DNA of 64,000 nucleotides, taken from assembly GCF_013410545.1 (NCBI RefSeq), contig NZ_JACCFV010000001.1, forward strand, positions 2,914,001 to 2,978,000. The letters run 5' to 3'. Made by a program: the position numbers and the translations under genes. Under the pieces are notes generated by a model that was not told the DNA's origin, searched no databases, and saw only the letters and a list, made by a program, of their open reading frames with translations. Source of the stretch: Pseudoclavibacter chungangensis (GTDB lineage Bacteria > Actinomycetota > Actinomycetes > Actinomycetales > Microbacteriaceae). Of the stretch, positions 33,430-42,000 are shown piece after piece. Numbering within the stretch: position 1 is the first letter of the stretch; each line of letters begins with the position of its first letter.

Positions 33430-33435
33430 TGTCAA
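33430..33435 (-). promoter_or_regulatory. -35 box of the GntR-ABC operon
   Basis: Consensus TTGACA on the minus strand, 17 bases before TTCATT, which lies inside the operator. Binding of the repressor would cover the -10 site. Confidence 0.7.
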
Positions 33436-33446
33436 CAACGAACCGA

Positions 33447-33477
33447 CGGGGCCGTCCGGTCGCCCCGGACGGCCCCG
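33447..33477 (-). terminator. Terminator after the membrane protein gene
   Basis: Perfect 13-bp stem CGGGGCCGTCCGG with its complement and a 5-base loop, 43 bases past the stop at 33520, followed on the minus strand by a T-rich stretch. Confidence 0.75.
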
Positions 33478-33519
33478 CCGTCATCGATCACGCCGGGGTG
33501 ACCCCCGACGCGGACGCGT

Positions 33520-34740
33520 TCACACCGGCGACGCGTACCTGACCTGCACGGTGGAGCCCGTCCAGCCGAGTTCGGCCCGCCACGGTGAGAGGTCGTCGAT
33601 ACTGCCGTTCCCCGCGTTCACGAGCACGACGACACCGTCGCTCGCCGCGACGAAGCCGTCGAAGTACGCCCTCGCCGTGGACGTCACCGACACGAGCCCG
33701 ATCCCGTCGAGCAGCCGCACCGCACCGTCCTGCTGCACCTCGTAGAACACGATGTAGTCGAACCACGCGTCACCGCCGGTGTTGCACTGCTCGACGACCG
33801 CGACGTCGTCGATACCGTCACCCGTGACGTCCACGAACGCGGTCGACTGCTGCACCGAGAGTCCGTCGCCACCCGGGAGCCGCCAGGCGAGCCACGCCTG
33901 TCCGCCGCTCCCGCCAGCCACACCGTCCGAGAACCGCCCCGGCGCCATCCCGCACAACCGCGGCGCCTGCGCCTCGAGCAGGTTCGCCCAGACGGTCTCG
34001 GCGCTCGGCTGGACGACGCGCGTCGGCGTCGGCGAGGCCGTCGGCGACGACGACGCGACGCCCGTCGCGCCGGGGTCGGCGTTCGCGTCGGTGCCGACGT
34101 CCGACGACTCGGCGACACTCGCGGGATCGTCGCCGGGTCCACCCGTCGCGAGCCACCAGATCCCACCGACCGCGGCGAGCAGGAGACACGCGATGACGAC
34201 GGCCACGACGACGAGCACGGGACTCCGCCGTGGCGGGACGCCGCCCTGGACGGCCGGATAGTGCATGGGCCCGGGCTGGAGCGGGACGGTGCCGGCCGCC
34301 GCCGAGCCGAGACCGGTCGCGCCACGTCCGCGTGGCGGCACCGGACCGGTGACGTAGGACGGCGCAGCCCCGTAGGCGGTGGCACCCGGCCCCACCGGCG
34401 GCGGAACGGGGGCACCGTGATCGGACCAGCCGGGAGCCGCGAAGGCGTCGTCGACCGACGACGGCTGCGTGCCGGCCGCCCCGGGAGCCCAGCCCGACGT
34501 GGGCCCCGCGACGGGCCCCGACACCCGCGCGTCCGTGCCCGACTTCTCGAGGCGGACACCGCCGGACGCGGCGGCCGGATCGGTCTTCACGAGCCGGACC
34601 GTGTCGGCGCCCTCGGGCGTTCCGGAGCCGACACCCGTCGCGTCGGCCGCCACGATTCCCGTCTCCGGAGGCTGGGCGTCGTCGATCGGCTCGTCGGGCT
34701 CGGTCACGGGGTCCTCCTGGGGGCGGGAAGTCGTCGGCAT
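33520..34740 (-). CDS. Single-pass membrane protein with large extracellular domain
   Basis: 406 residues. A long Pro/Gly/Ala-rich cytoplasmic half (1-170), one transmembrane helix (about 178-202: SPVLVVVAVVIACLLLAAVGG), a Ser/Thr/Pro stalk and a C-terminal domain with a calcium-loop-like DVTGDGIDDVAVVE stretch as in FG-GAP/integrin-type repeats. Not assigned to a pathway. ATG 34740 has TAGGAT upstream; a second Met-like start (GTG, VTEPDE) is possible. Confidence 0.7.
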   Translation of the reverse strand: MPTTSRPQEDPVTEPDEPIDDAQPPETGIVAADATGVGSGTPEGADTVRLVKTDPAAASGGVRLEKSGTDARVSGPVAGPTSGWAPGAAGTQPSSVDDAFAAPGWSDHGAPVPPPVGPGATAYGAAPSYVTGPVPPRGRGATGLGSAAAGTVPLQPGPMHYPAVQGGVPPRRSPVLVVVAVVIACLLLAAVGGIWWLATGGPGDDPASVAESSDVGTDANADPGATGVASSSPTASPTPTRVVQPSAETVWANLLEAQAPRLCGMAPGRFSDGVAGGSGGQAWLAWRLPGGDGLSVQQSTAFVDVTGDGIDDVAVVEQCNTGGDAWFDYIVFYEVQQDGAVRLLDGIGLVSVTSTARAYFDGFVAASDGVVVLVNAGNGSIDDLSPWRAELGWTGSTVQVRYASPV

Positions 34741-34770
34741 CCGGATCCTACTGTGCGCGGGCACCGCACG

Positions 34771-34804
34771 ACGAAGGCCCCGCTCGAACGAGCGGGGCCT
34801 TCGT
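34771..34804 (-). terminator. Terminator of the rplK-rplA operon
   Basis: 15-bp stem ACGAAGGCCCCGCTC with its complement around GAAC, 14 bases past the rplA stop. Confidence 0.85.
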
Positions 34805-34818
34805 GTGGTCCGTGTGCG

Positions 34819-35505
34819 CTACAGGACGCTCACGTCGAGCGGGATGCCCGGGCCGAAGGTCGTCGAGACGACGGCCTTCTGCACGTAGCGGCCCTTCGAC
34901 GACGACGGCTTGAGACGGAGGACCTCGTCGAGCGCGGCGCGCAGGTTGTCCTGCAGCTGATCCTGCGTGAAGCCGGCCTTGCCGACGATGAAGTGCACGT
35001 TCGCGTGCTTGTCGACGCGGAACTCGATCTTGCCGCCCTTGATGTCGGTCACGGCCTTCGCCGGGTCCGTCGTGACGGTACCGGTCTTCGGGTTCGGCAT
35101 GAGGCCACGGGGACCGAGGACCTTTCCGAGTCGACCGACCTTGCCCATCATGTCGGGCGTCGCGACGGCCGAGTCGAACGCGGTCCAACCGTCGGCGACG
35201 CGCGCGATGAGCTCGTCGCTGCCGACCTCGTCGGCGCCGGCCGCGATCGCGGCCTCGGCGTTCGCGCCCGTCGCGAAGACGATGACGCGAGCGGTCTTGC
35301 CCGTGCCGTGCGGGAGGTTGACCGTGCCGCGGACCATCTGATCGGCCTTGCGGGGGTCGACGCCGAGGCGCAGTGCGACCTCGACGGTGCTGTTGAACTT
35401 CGACGACCCGGTCTCCCGAGCCAGCGCGACGGCCTCGTCGATCGAGTAGGCCTTGCCCTCCTCGATCTTCTCGGCCGCGGCGCGGTATGCCTTGGACTTC
35501 GCCAT
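34819..35505 (-). CDS. rplA: Ribosomal protein uL1
   Basis: 228 residues, full length; includes the family segments [21 protein letters not shown] and the signature around [15 protein letters not shown]. Forms the L1 stalk and in many bacteria represses its own operon. Ribosome site GAAGGAG before the ATG; 82 bases downstream of rplK. Confidence 0.98.
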   Translation of the reverse strand: MAKSKAYRAAAEKIEEGKAYSIDEAVALARETGSSKFNSTVEVALRLGVDPRKADQMVRGTVNLPHGTGKTARVIVFATGANAEAAIAAGADEVGSDELIARVADGWTAFDSAVATPDMMGKVGRLGKVLGPRGLMPNPKTGTVTTDPAKAVTDIKGGKIEFRVDKHANVHFIVGKAGFTQDQLQDNLRAALDEVLRLKPSSSKGRYVQKAVVSTTFGPGIPLDVSVL

Positions 35506-35587
35506 GTTGATTCTCCTTCGAGAGAGTGCGGTTACGAGCCTGGCCGGCTCTCCCGCGAATGCAGGTGTGTGGTGTGCGGACCGGGGA

Positions 35588-36019
35588 CTAGCCCTCGACC
35601 GTGATGCCCATCGAACGGGCGGTGCCGGCGATGATCTTCGCGGCCTGCTCGACGTCGTTCGCGTTGAGGTCCGACTTCTTCTGCTCGGCGATCTCGCGCA
35701 CCTGCGCCTGCGTGAGCTTGCCGACCTTGTCGGTGTGGGGCGTCGAGGACCCCTTCTTCACGCCCGCCGCCTTCTTGATGAGCTCGGCGGCCGGGGGCGT
35801 CTTGAGGACGAACGTGAACGAACGGTCCTCGTAGACGGTGATCTCGACGGGGATGACGTTGCCGCGCTGCGACTCCGTCGCGGCGTTGTACGCCTTGCAG
35901 AACTCCATGATGTTCACGCCGTGCTGACCGAGCGCGGGGCCGATCGGCGGCGCCGGGTTGGCGGCACCGGCCTGGATCTGGAGCTTGATGAGGCCCGAGA
36001 CCTTCTTCTTGGGAGCCAT
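35588..36019 (-). CDS. rplK: Ribosomal protein uL11
   Basis: 143 residues beginning [20 protein letters not shown], with the thiostrepton/23S-binding signature [18 protein letters not shown]. Start 36019 with GAAGGAAG upstream; a 12-residue in-frame extension to 36055 was not used. Follows nusG by 111 bases. Confidence 0.98.
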
Positions 36020-36130
36020 GTGTCTTCCTTCTCTGTGTTCGAACCGCGGGCGCACCCGCAGGCTCTCCCGGTTGCCCGGCCGTTCCGGACCCCGGTGGTT
36101 TCGTCGGCGTCGGGGATACTCCCCCGTGCG

Positions 36131-37090
36131 CTACAGCTTGGTGACCTGGTCGAACGAGAGTTCGACCGGCGTCTCGCGCTCGAAGAGCGAGACGAGGACC
36201 GTGAGCTTGCCGCTCTCCGGCTTGATCTCGTTGATCGTGCCCGTGAGGCCCGCGAACGAGCCCTCCTTGATCGTGATCGTCTCGCCGACCTCGAAGTCGA
36301 CCTCGGCGATCGGAGCGCGCTTCGCGCCACCCGTCTCGGCACCGCCGGCGGCCTTGGCTGCGGGTGCCTGCGCGACGTCGACGAGGCTCTTCAGCATCTC
36401 GAACGCCTCGTTGAACCGGAGGGGCGTGGGGTTGTGGGCGTTGCCGACGAAGCCCGTGACCCCCGGCGTGTGGCGCACGACGGCCCAGCTGTCCTCGTTG
36501 AGCATCATGCGCACGAGCACGTAGCCGGGGATGCGCACGCGCGTCACCATCTTGCGCTGCCCGTTCTTGATCTCGACGAAGTCCTCCATGGGCACCTCCA
36601 CCTGGTAGATGAAGTCGCTCATGTTCATGGACTCGGTGCGCTGGTGCAGGTTCTGCTTCACGCGCCGCTCGAAGCCGGCGTAGGTGTGGATGACGTACCA
36701 CTTGCCGGGCTTGAGGCGCAGCTCGCGCTTGAACGCCTCGTACGGGTCGGCCTCGGGGTCGTCCGCCTCGGCCTCGGCCTCCTCGTCGGCGGTCGCGGCG
36801 GCCGATGCGGCCGCCTCCTCGCTCGTGTCGACGTCGAGGACGTCCGTCACGATCGCGTCGGCCTCGGGGTCGGCGACCTCCGGGTCGTCGGCCTCGGTGC
36901 GGTCCTCGTCCGACTCCTCGTCGGGCTCGTCCTCGCCGTCGACGATCTGCGAGTCGTCGAGCACTCGCTCCAGCTCGAGGTCGGTCTCGTCAACGTCGAC
37001 GCCGCCCTCCTGGGCCTCGGCGACCTCGGAGTCCTGCTCGAGGGCGGTCTCGAACAGCCCGTTCGGGTCGTTCACGTTCGGGTCGGACAC
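36131..37090 (-). CDS. nusG: Transcription antitermination factor NusG with long acidic N-terminus
   Basis: 319 residues. About 130 residues of Glu/Asp-rich, probably disordered sequence precede the NGN domain (KWYVIHTYAGFERRVKQNL) and the C-terminal KOW domain (GSFAGLTGTINEI). Couples RNA polymerase to ribosomes or Rho. GTG 37090 with AGAGG upstream. The acidic extension is well known from actinobacterial NusG but is near the long end here. 52 bases after secE. Confidence 0.96.
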   Translation of the reverse strand: MSDPNVNDPNGLFETALEQDSEVAEAQEGGVDVDETDLELERVLDDSQIVDGEDEPDEESDEDRTEADDPEVADPEADAIVTDVLDVDTSEEAAASAAATADEEAEAEADDPEADPYEAFKRELRLKPGKWYVIHTYAGFERRVKQNLHQRTESMNMSDFIYQVEVPMEDFVEIKNGQRKMVTRVRIPGYVLVRMMLNEDSWAVVRHTPGVTGFVGNAHNPTPLRFNEAFEMLKSLVDVAQAPAAKAAGGAETGGAKRAPIAEVDFEVGETITIKEGSFAGLTGTINEIKPESGKLTVLVSLFERETPVELSFDQVTKL

Positions 37091-37142
37091 GATTCCTCTT
37101 CTCACTTCTCGATTGCGCTGGGGACGGTGGTGGCCCCCGGCG

Positions 37143-37505
37143 TCACGGGGCGGGCGTCTCCGCCGGGGTCGGCGCCGGGGTTCCGCCGAAGATGCTGCCG
37201 AAGTCGGGCCAGGTCACCTCGGTACCCGTTCCGAACACCCACGAGGCGCCCCAGCCGAACAGCAGGTCGAGCGCGGTGACGAGCACCATCATGAACACGA
37301 CGAACACGAGGACGACGCCCGTGAAGCTGAACAGCTCGCGCCGCGTCGGCGTGACCACCTTGCGGAGTTCGGAACCGACCTCCTTGAAGAATCGGCCGAT
37401 CGCGCGGAACGGCCCACTCTTCGCGGGAGCCTTGTCTGCCGCGTCCCGCTTCGTGGAGGCGACAGCCTTCTTCTCGCTCGACGCTTCGGACCTGGATGGC
37501 GACAC
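37143..37505 (-). CDS. secE: Preprotein translocase subunit SecE
   Basis: 120 residues, GTG at 37505 with AAGGGA upstream. A basic cytoplasmic region (FKEVGSELRKVVTPTRREL, the conserved amphipathic segment) leads to one transmembrane helix (about 68-92). Part of the SecYEG channel. The start at 37631 would read through the tRNA-proximal leader and is not supported. Confidence 0.95.
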   Translation of the reverse strand: MSPSRSEASSEKKAVASTKRDAADKAPAKSGPFRAIGRFFKEVGSELRKVVTPTRRELFSFTGVVLVFVVFMMVLVTALDLLFGWGASWVFGTGTEVTWPDFGSIFGGTPAPTPAETPAP

Positions 37506-37604
37506 GCGGGTTCCCTTCGGCAGCTTGGCGTGACCGGTGTGCACGCCGTGTTTCGACCGGTCGGGCACCTGACCCACGCGGCGCTGCGGCGCAACACCGA
37601 TTCG

Positions 37605-37677
37605 CAGGGCGGACAGGACTCGAACCTGCAACCTGCGGTTTTGGAGACCGCTGCTCTACCAATTGAGCCACCGCCCT
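37605..37677 (-). tRNA. tRNA-Trp (anticodon CCA)
   Basis: 73 bases: acceptor AGGGCGG/CCGCCCT, D-arm with GGCTCAATTGGTAGAGC, anticodon stem GCGGT/ACCGC around CTCCAAA giving CCA, T-loop GTTCGAGTC; discriminator G, CCA end not encoded. Lies directly in front of secE, as in most actinobacteria. Confidence 0.96.
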
Positions 37678-37894
37678 GTGCACGAAACCTGAGTGCACGC
37701 ACTCACACACGCTCGTCGCCGCGGCTCGCGATCCGGGGATTACGGGCGCGCTTCAACATTGCGCATTCGGCAACTGGACCAGTGTACGGGATCGATCGCG
37801 GTGAAGTCCAGCCGGGCGCCGTCCACGGTCGCGCGACCGCCGGGCGCCGGTATCGACGCGCCGGAACGACACCATGCCGCGAGGCCGCGGAAAC

Positions 37895-37900
37895 TATGCT
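37895..37900 (+). promoter_or_regulatory. -10 box of leaderless aminotransferase promoter
   Basis: TATGCT ends 6 bases before the ATG at 37907; the gap CGGGGC holds no usable ribosome site. Confidence 0.6.
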
Positions 37901-37906
37901 CGGGGC

Positions 37907-39109
37907 ATGGGTTCCTTCTCCTCTCCCCTGTCACCGCGCATCTCCGCCATCGCCGAATCCGCGACGCTCAAGGTCGATGCCAAGGCCAAGGCGCTCAAGG
38001 CCGAAGGCCGGCCCGTCATCAGCTACGCCGCGGGCGAGCCCGACTTCCCGACGCCCCAGCACGTCGTGGACGCCGCGATTGCCGCCGCCGCGGACCCGAA
38101 GAACCACCGCTACACGCCCGCGGCGGGCCTCGCCGAGCTGCGCGATGCGATCACGAGCAAGACCGCGCGCGACTCGGGCCTCGACGTGCCCGCCGCGCGC
38201 ATCCTCGTGACGAACGGCGGCAAGCAGGCCGTCTACCAGTCGATCCTCACGGTCATCGGTGACGGCGACGAGCTCATCCTCCCGACGCCCGCCTGGACCA
38301 CCTACCCCGAGGTCGTCAAGCTCGCCGGCGGCGTCACCGTCCCGGTCTTCGCGGGAGCCGACCAGGGCTACAAGGTGACCGTCGACCAGCTCGAGGCCGC
38401 CCGCACGCCTCGCTCGCGCGCGCTCCTGTTCTGCTCCCCCTCGAACCCGACCGGTGCCGTGTACACCCCCGAGGAAACGCGCGCGATCGGTGAGTGGGCC
38501 GAGGCGCACGGGCTCTGGGTGATCTCGGACGAGATCTACCAGAACCTCACCTACGACGGCGTCAAGGCGACCTCGATCGTCGAAGCGGTCCCGACCCTCC
38601 ACGACCAGACCATTCTCGTCAACGGCGTCGCGAAGTCCTTCGCCATGACGGGCTGGCGCGTCGGCTGGATGGTCGGCCCCGAGCGCGCGATCAAGGCCGC
38701 CACGAACCTCCAGACGCACCTGACCGGCAACGTCAACAACATCGCGCAGCGGGCGGCCCTCGCAGCGCTCACGGGCCCGACGGAGCCCGTCGAGGAGATG
38801 CGGCAGGCGTTCGAGCGCCGCCGCGGCCTCATCGTCGAACAGCTCTCGGCGGTACCCGGTTTCGAGGTGCCGACACCCGAGGGTGCCTTCTACGTGTACG
38901 CCGACGTCCGCGCACTCCTCGGCCGCGAGTTCGGCGGTCGCCGGATCGAGACCTCGCTCGAACTCGCGGATTACGTCCTCGACGCGGCCGAGGTCGCCGT
39001 CGTCCCCGGTGAAGCGTTCGGCCCGTCCGGCTACGTGCGCATGAGCTACGCGCTCGGTGACGACGAACTCGTCGAGGGCGTGCAGCGCCTGCAGCGCCTG
39101 TTCGCCTGA
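37907..39109 (+). CDS. PLP-dependent aspartate/aromatic aminotransferase, class I
   Basis: 400 residues. Fold-type I features: [12 protein letters not shown] near the start, [24 protein letters not shown], the [11 protein letters not shown] cofactor Asp/Tyr region, and the Schiff-base lysine in [26 protein letters not shown] gives the carboxylate-binding Arg. Most likely aspartate aminotransferase or an aromatic/branched-chain relative; exact amino acid not decided. The leader is absent (TATGCT 6 bases before ATG). Confidence 0.92.
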   Translation: MGSFSSPLSPRISAIAESATLKVDAKAKALKAEGRPVISYAAGEPDFPTPQHVVDAAIAAAADPKNHRYTPAAGLAELRDAITSKTARDSGLDVPAARILVTNGGKQAVYQSILTVIGDGDELILPTPAWTTYPEVVKLAGGVTVPVFAGADQGYKVTVDQLEAARTPRSRALLFCSPSNPTGAVYTPEETRAIGEWAEAHGLWVISDEIYQNLTYDGVKATSIVEAVPTLHDQTILVNGVAKSFAMTGWRVGWMVGPERAIKAATNLQTHLTGNVNNIAQRAALAALTGPTEPVEEMRQAFERRRGLIVEQLSAVPGFEVPTPEGAFYVYADVRALLGREFGGRRIETSLELADYVLDAAEVAVVPGEAFGPSGYVRMSYALGDDELVEGVQRLQRLFA

Positions 39110-39120
39110 TCGCACCCGTA

Positions 39121-39156
39121 CGCGAACGGCCCTCGGTCTCCCGGGGGCCGTTCGCG
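39121..39156 (+). terminator. Terminator of the aminotransferase gene
   Basis: 16-bp stem CGCGAACGGCCCTCGG/CCGGGGGCCGTTCGCG with one G-T pair and loop TCTC, 11 bases past the stop. Confidence 0.8.
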
Positions 39157-39193
39157 TTCGGGTGCGGTCATGCGCGACCGCCCCGCAGCGGGA

Positions 39194-40084
39194 TCACGGC
39201 ACGGAGAAACTCACCTCGCGGAGTTTCTGCATGATGCGCGACTCGGGGTCGTTTAGATCGGACGTGCGGGCGATCACGATGATCTGGATGCGAATACCGG
39301 CGCTCGGCATGATCCGCGAGATGACGAGGGCCTGCTGGTTCGACGAGTGTTCGAACGTGACACGCTGCGCGAGGAACTCGAGCGTGTAGCCGCTGCCCGA
39401 GATGTTGAACGGCATCGGCTCACCCGAGAGCTTTCCGCCCGTGAACATCGCGTCGGCGCCGTTGAGGCTCGCGCGCGTCAGGTCCTCGTCCCGGTACGTG
39501 CTCGGCAGTTGCGGGAGCGCGAGGACCGAGAGATAGGCGTCGCTCTTCGTGTCCTCGAGGACGACGGCCTCCGGCTGCCGATCCTGCGTCGACTGCATCC
39601 AGTCGCCCGCGACCGGCCGCACGATGGTCATGCCCTCCGGGAACGACACGTCCACCGAGATCGGGACGACGGCGCCCGGTGACGGGACGGTCGGATCGGC
39701 GGTCGCGAGCGTGCTCGTCGGCGGGATGGACGGGTCACCGGCCGTCGACGTCGGGGCGACCTCCGCGACGGGTGCATCCGATCCGCCGGACGAGACGAGG
39801 ACGCCGACGACGAGTGCGAGCACCACGACGAGGACCGTCCCCGTGAGCGCCCACACGAGCCAGGGCCGCGAGCGCCGTCGCTCGGACGGGTCCTGCCCGG
39901 GATCCCGACGCTTCGGCGACGGACCCGACGGCGCACTCCCCGGCGTCCCGTAGCGCGGCGGCGGCACACCGGGCCCGCCCCCGGGCGGGCCGCCGATCGG
40001 TGTGCGATCCGTCGACGGTCGGTGTCCCCGAGCGGACGGTCCGGGCTGTGGCACGCCGTAGTGATCGGAGGGTGGCGTCGTCAT
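39194..40084 (-). CDS. Single-pass membrane protein with exported domain, unknown function
   Basis: 296 residues. Pro-rich cytoplasmic start (1-80), one transmembrane helix (about 82-105: LVWALTGTVLVVVLALVVGVL), a Ser/Thr/Pro stalk and a beta-rich exported domain of about 150 residues that looks like secreted lipoprotein LpqN/MPT-type folds, but this is a guess. Convergent with the aminotransferase, divergent from the ABC exporter. TACGCT 7 bases before the ATG suggests a leaderless start. Confidence 0.65.
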   Translation of the reverse strand: MTTPPSDHYGVPQPGPSARGHRPSTDRTPIGGPPGGGPGVPPPRYGTPGSAPSGPSPKRRDPGQDPSERRRSRPWLVWALTGTVLVVVLALVVGVLVSSGGSDAPVAEVAPTSTAGDPSIPPTSTLATADPTVPSPGAVVPISVDVSFPEGMTIVRPVAGDWMQSTQDRQPEAVVLEDTKSDAYLSVLALPQLPSTYRDEDLTRASLNGADAMFTGGKLSGEPMPFNISGSGYTLEFLAQRVTFEHSSNQQALVISRIMPSAGIRIQIIVIARTSDLNDPESRIMQKLREVSFSVP

Positions 40085-40091
40085 GACACCG

Positions 40092-40097
40092 AGCGTA
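40092..40097 (-). promoter_or_regulatory. -10 box of leaderless promoter for the gene at 39194-40084
   Basis: TACGCT on the minus strand, 7 bases before the ATG. Confidence 0.5.
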
Positions 40098-40138
40098 CTT
40101 GGCGACACCCCGGCGCTCCGGAATCGCCAACCGGTGGG

Positions 40139-40172
40139 GACCCGGCATCCCCCGATCGTCGGATGCCGGGTC
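40139..40172. other. Inverted repeat in the divergent intergenic region
   Basis: GACCCGGCATCC and GGATGCCGGGTC, 12-bp perfect arms with a 10-base spacer, between a leaderless minus gene and the ABC ATPase gene. Could be an operator for the divergent pair or a hairpin in the ATPase leader. Confidence 0.5.
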
Positions 40173-40221
40173 CGCCGGATCCCGGTGCCACGGCAGCGGT
40201 GCGCGACGATTCACTGGTGGC

Positions 40222-41154
40222 ATGAATCACACGAGCGATCCCGTGGTCGAGGTCGTCGACCTGCGGAAGTCCTATGGCGCGAAACACGCGCTCGACGGCC
40301 TCGACTTCGACATCCGCACGGGCGAGATCTTCGCACTGCTCGGACCGAACGGTGCCGGGAAGAGCACGACGATCGAGATCCTCGAGGGATTCCGCACGCC
40401 GACGTCCGGTCACGTGCGCGTGCTCGGGGCGTCCCCGTGGAACGCCGATGCCGCTTGGCGGGCGCGCGTCGGCGTCGTCGGGCAGTCGACCGCGGACATC
40501 GACCGGTTCTCCGCGCGCGAACTGCTGCGCCACTTCGCCGGGTTCTACCCGGATCCACGCGATCCGGACGAGGTGCTCGAAGCGGTCGGGCTGGCGCCCC
40601 ACGCCGGTGCGAGGGTCCGCACCCTCTCGGGTGGCCAGAAACGCCGCGTCGACGTCGCCCTCGGCATCATCGGTCGACCCGAGCTGCTCTTCCTCGACGA
40701 GCCCACGACGGGTTTCGACCCGGAGGCGCGACGTCGGTTCTGGACGCTCGTCGAATCACTGCGCACCGACGGGACCACGATCCTGCTCACGACGCACTAC
40801 CTCGACGAGGCCGAGCACCTCGCCGATCGCGTCGGGGTGATCGCCGGCGGACGACTCGTCGAGATCGGGACGCTGCGCGAACTCGGCGGTCCCGAGGCCC
40901 GGACACCCGTCGTCTCGTGGCGCGACGCCGACGGGCACCACCGATCCGAACGCACGCACACGCCCGCTGCGCTCGTGAGTGAGCTCGCCGCCGCGCTCGG
41001 CGGTGAGCCACCCGAGCTGTCCGTGCACCGACCCACGCTCGAGGACATCTACCTCGACCTGCTCGAGGCACACGCGGCGACCGCGGGATCCTCGGCGACG
41101 GTCGACGAGCACGGCGGACGACCGACGACGAACGCGGGGACGGCGACGCGATGA
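40222..41154 (+). CDS. ABC-2 type exporter ATPase (drug/daunorubicin-resistance type)
   Basis: 310 residues. Walker A GPNGAGKS at 41-48, signature LSGGQKRRVDVALGI, Walker B LLFLDEPTTGFD, H-loop TTHYLDEAEHL, and a C-terminal regulatory extension of about 90 residues. Overlaps the permease start by four bases. Followed by a two-component system, so the exporter is probably induced by its own signal. Confidence 0.93.
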   Translation: MNHTSDPVVEVVDLRKSYGAKHALDGLDFDIRTGEIFALLGPNGAGKSTTIEILEGFRTPTSGHVRVLGASPWNADAAWRARVGVVGQSTADIDRFSARELLRHFAGFYPDPRDPDEVLEAVGLAPHAGARVRTLSGGQKRRVDVALGIIGRPELLFLDEPTTGFDPEARRRFWTLVESLRTDGTTILLTTHYLDEAEHLADRVGVIAGGRLVEIGTLRELGGPEARTPVVSWRDADGHHRSERTHTPAALVSELAAALGGEPPELSVHRPTLEDIYLDLLEAHAATAGSSATVDEHGGRPTTNAGTATR

Positions 41155-41957
41155 ACATCCTCCGCAACGGCGTCTCACGCATCGGCTACGAGCTGCGCTC
41201 GTACTTCCGAGCACCCGACCAGGTGTTCTTCACCTTCCTGTTCCCCATCCTCATGTTCGGCCTGTTCGCGTCGATCTTCGCGGGGGACGAACTCGGCCCC
41301 GGCCCGGACGGGACGACCGTCAGCATGTCCCGGTACTACCTGACGGGCATGCTCGCGATGGCCATCCTGCTCACGGGCACCCAGAACCTCGCGATCGATA
41401 TCGCGATCGAGAAGCACGAGGGCGGTCTCAAGCGCCTCGGCGCGACGCCGCTCAGCCCGGTCTCGTTCTTCATCGGGAAGTTCGGTGTCACCGTCATCAC
41501 GTGCGCGGTGCAGATGGTGCTCCTCATCGTCTTCGCGCGCCTCGCCTTCGACGTGGAGCTGCCGAGCGACCCCGAGCGGTGGCTCACGTTCGCGTGGGTC
41601 TCGCTCCTCGGACTCGCGTGCTTCTCGGCGCTCGGCACCGCGCTCTCGGCCGTGCCCCGTTCCGGCCGCAGCGCGACCGCGATCGTCATCCCGGTCGTCC
41701 TGCTGCCGCAGTTCTTCTCGGGCATCTTCATCTCGTTCTCGATGCTTCCCGAGTGGCTGCAGAACGTCTCGAGCGCGCTGCCCCTCGCGTGGCTCGCCCG
41801 TGGGATGCGCTCCGTGTTCATGCCCGAATGGTTCGAGGCGTCCGAACCCGGTGGCGAATGGCGGCTCCCCGTCGCCGCGCTCGTCATCGGGATCTGGTTC
41901 GTCGCGGGCCTCCTCGTCTCGTGGTTCACGTTCCGCTGGACACGGGGACGATCATGA
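41151..41957 (+). CDS. ABC-2 type permease
   Basis: 268 residues with six predicted helices: first near residues 22-46 (FFTFLFPILMFGLFASIF), the family EKHEGGLKRLGATPLSP coupling segment after the second, and the PQFFSGIFISFSMLPEWLQ loop before the last. Exports an unknown substrate with the ATPase upstream. Confidence 0.92.
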   Translation: MNILRNGVSRIGYELRSYFRAPDQVFFTFLFPILMFGLFASIFAGDELGPGPDGTTVSMSRYYLTGMLAMAILLTGTQNLAIDIAIEKHEGGLKRLGATPLSPVSFFIGKFGVTVITCAVQMVLLIVFARLAFDVELPSDPERWLTFAWVSLLGLACFSALGTALSAVPRSGRSATAIVIPVVLLPQFFSGIFISFSMLPEWLQNVSSALPLAWLARGMRSVFMPEWFEASEPGGEWRLPVAALVIGIWFVAGLLVSWFTFRWTRGRS

Positions 41958-42000
41958 GCTCCGGCAGGCGAATCCGGGCGGGTTTGCGAGACTCGACGGC

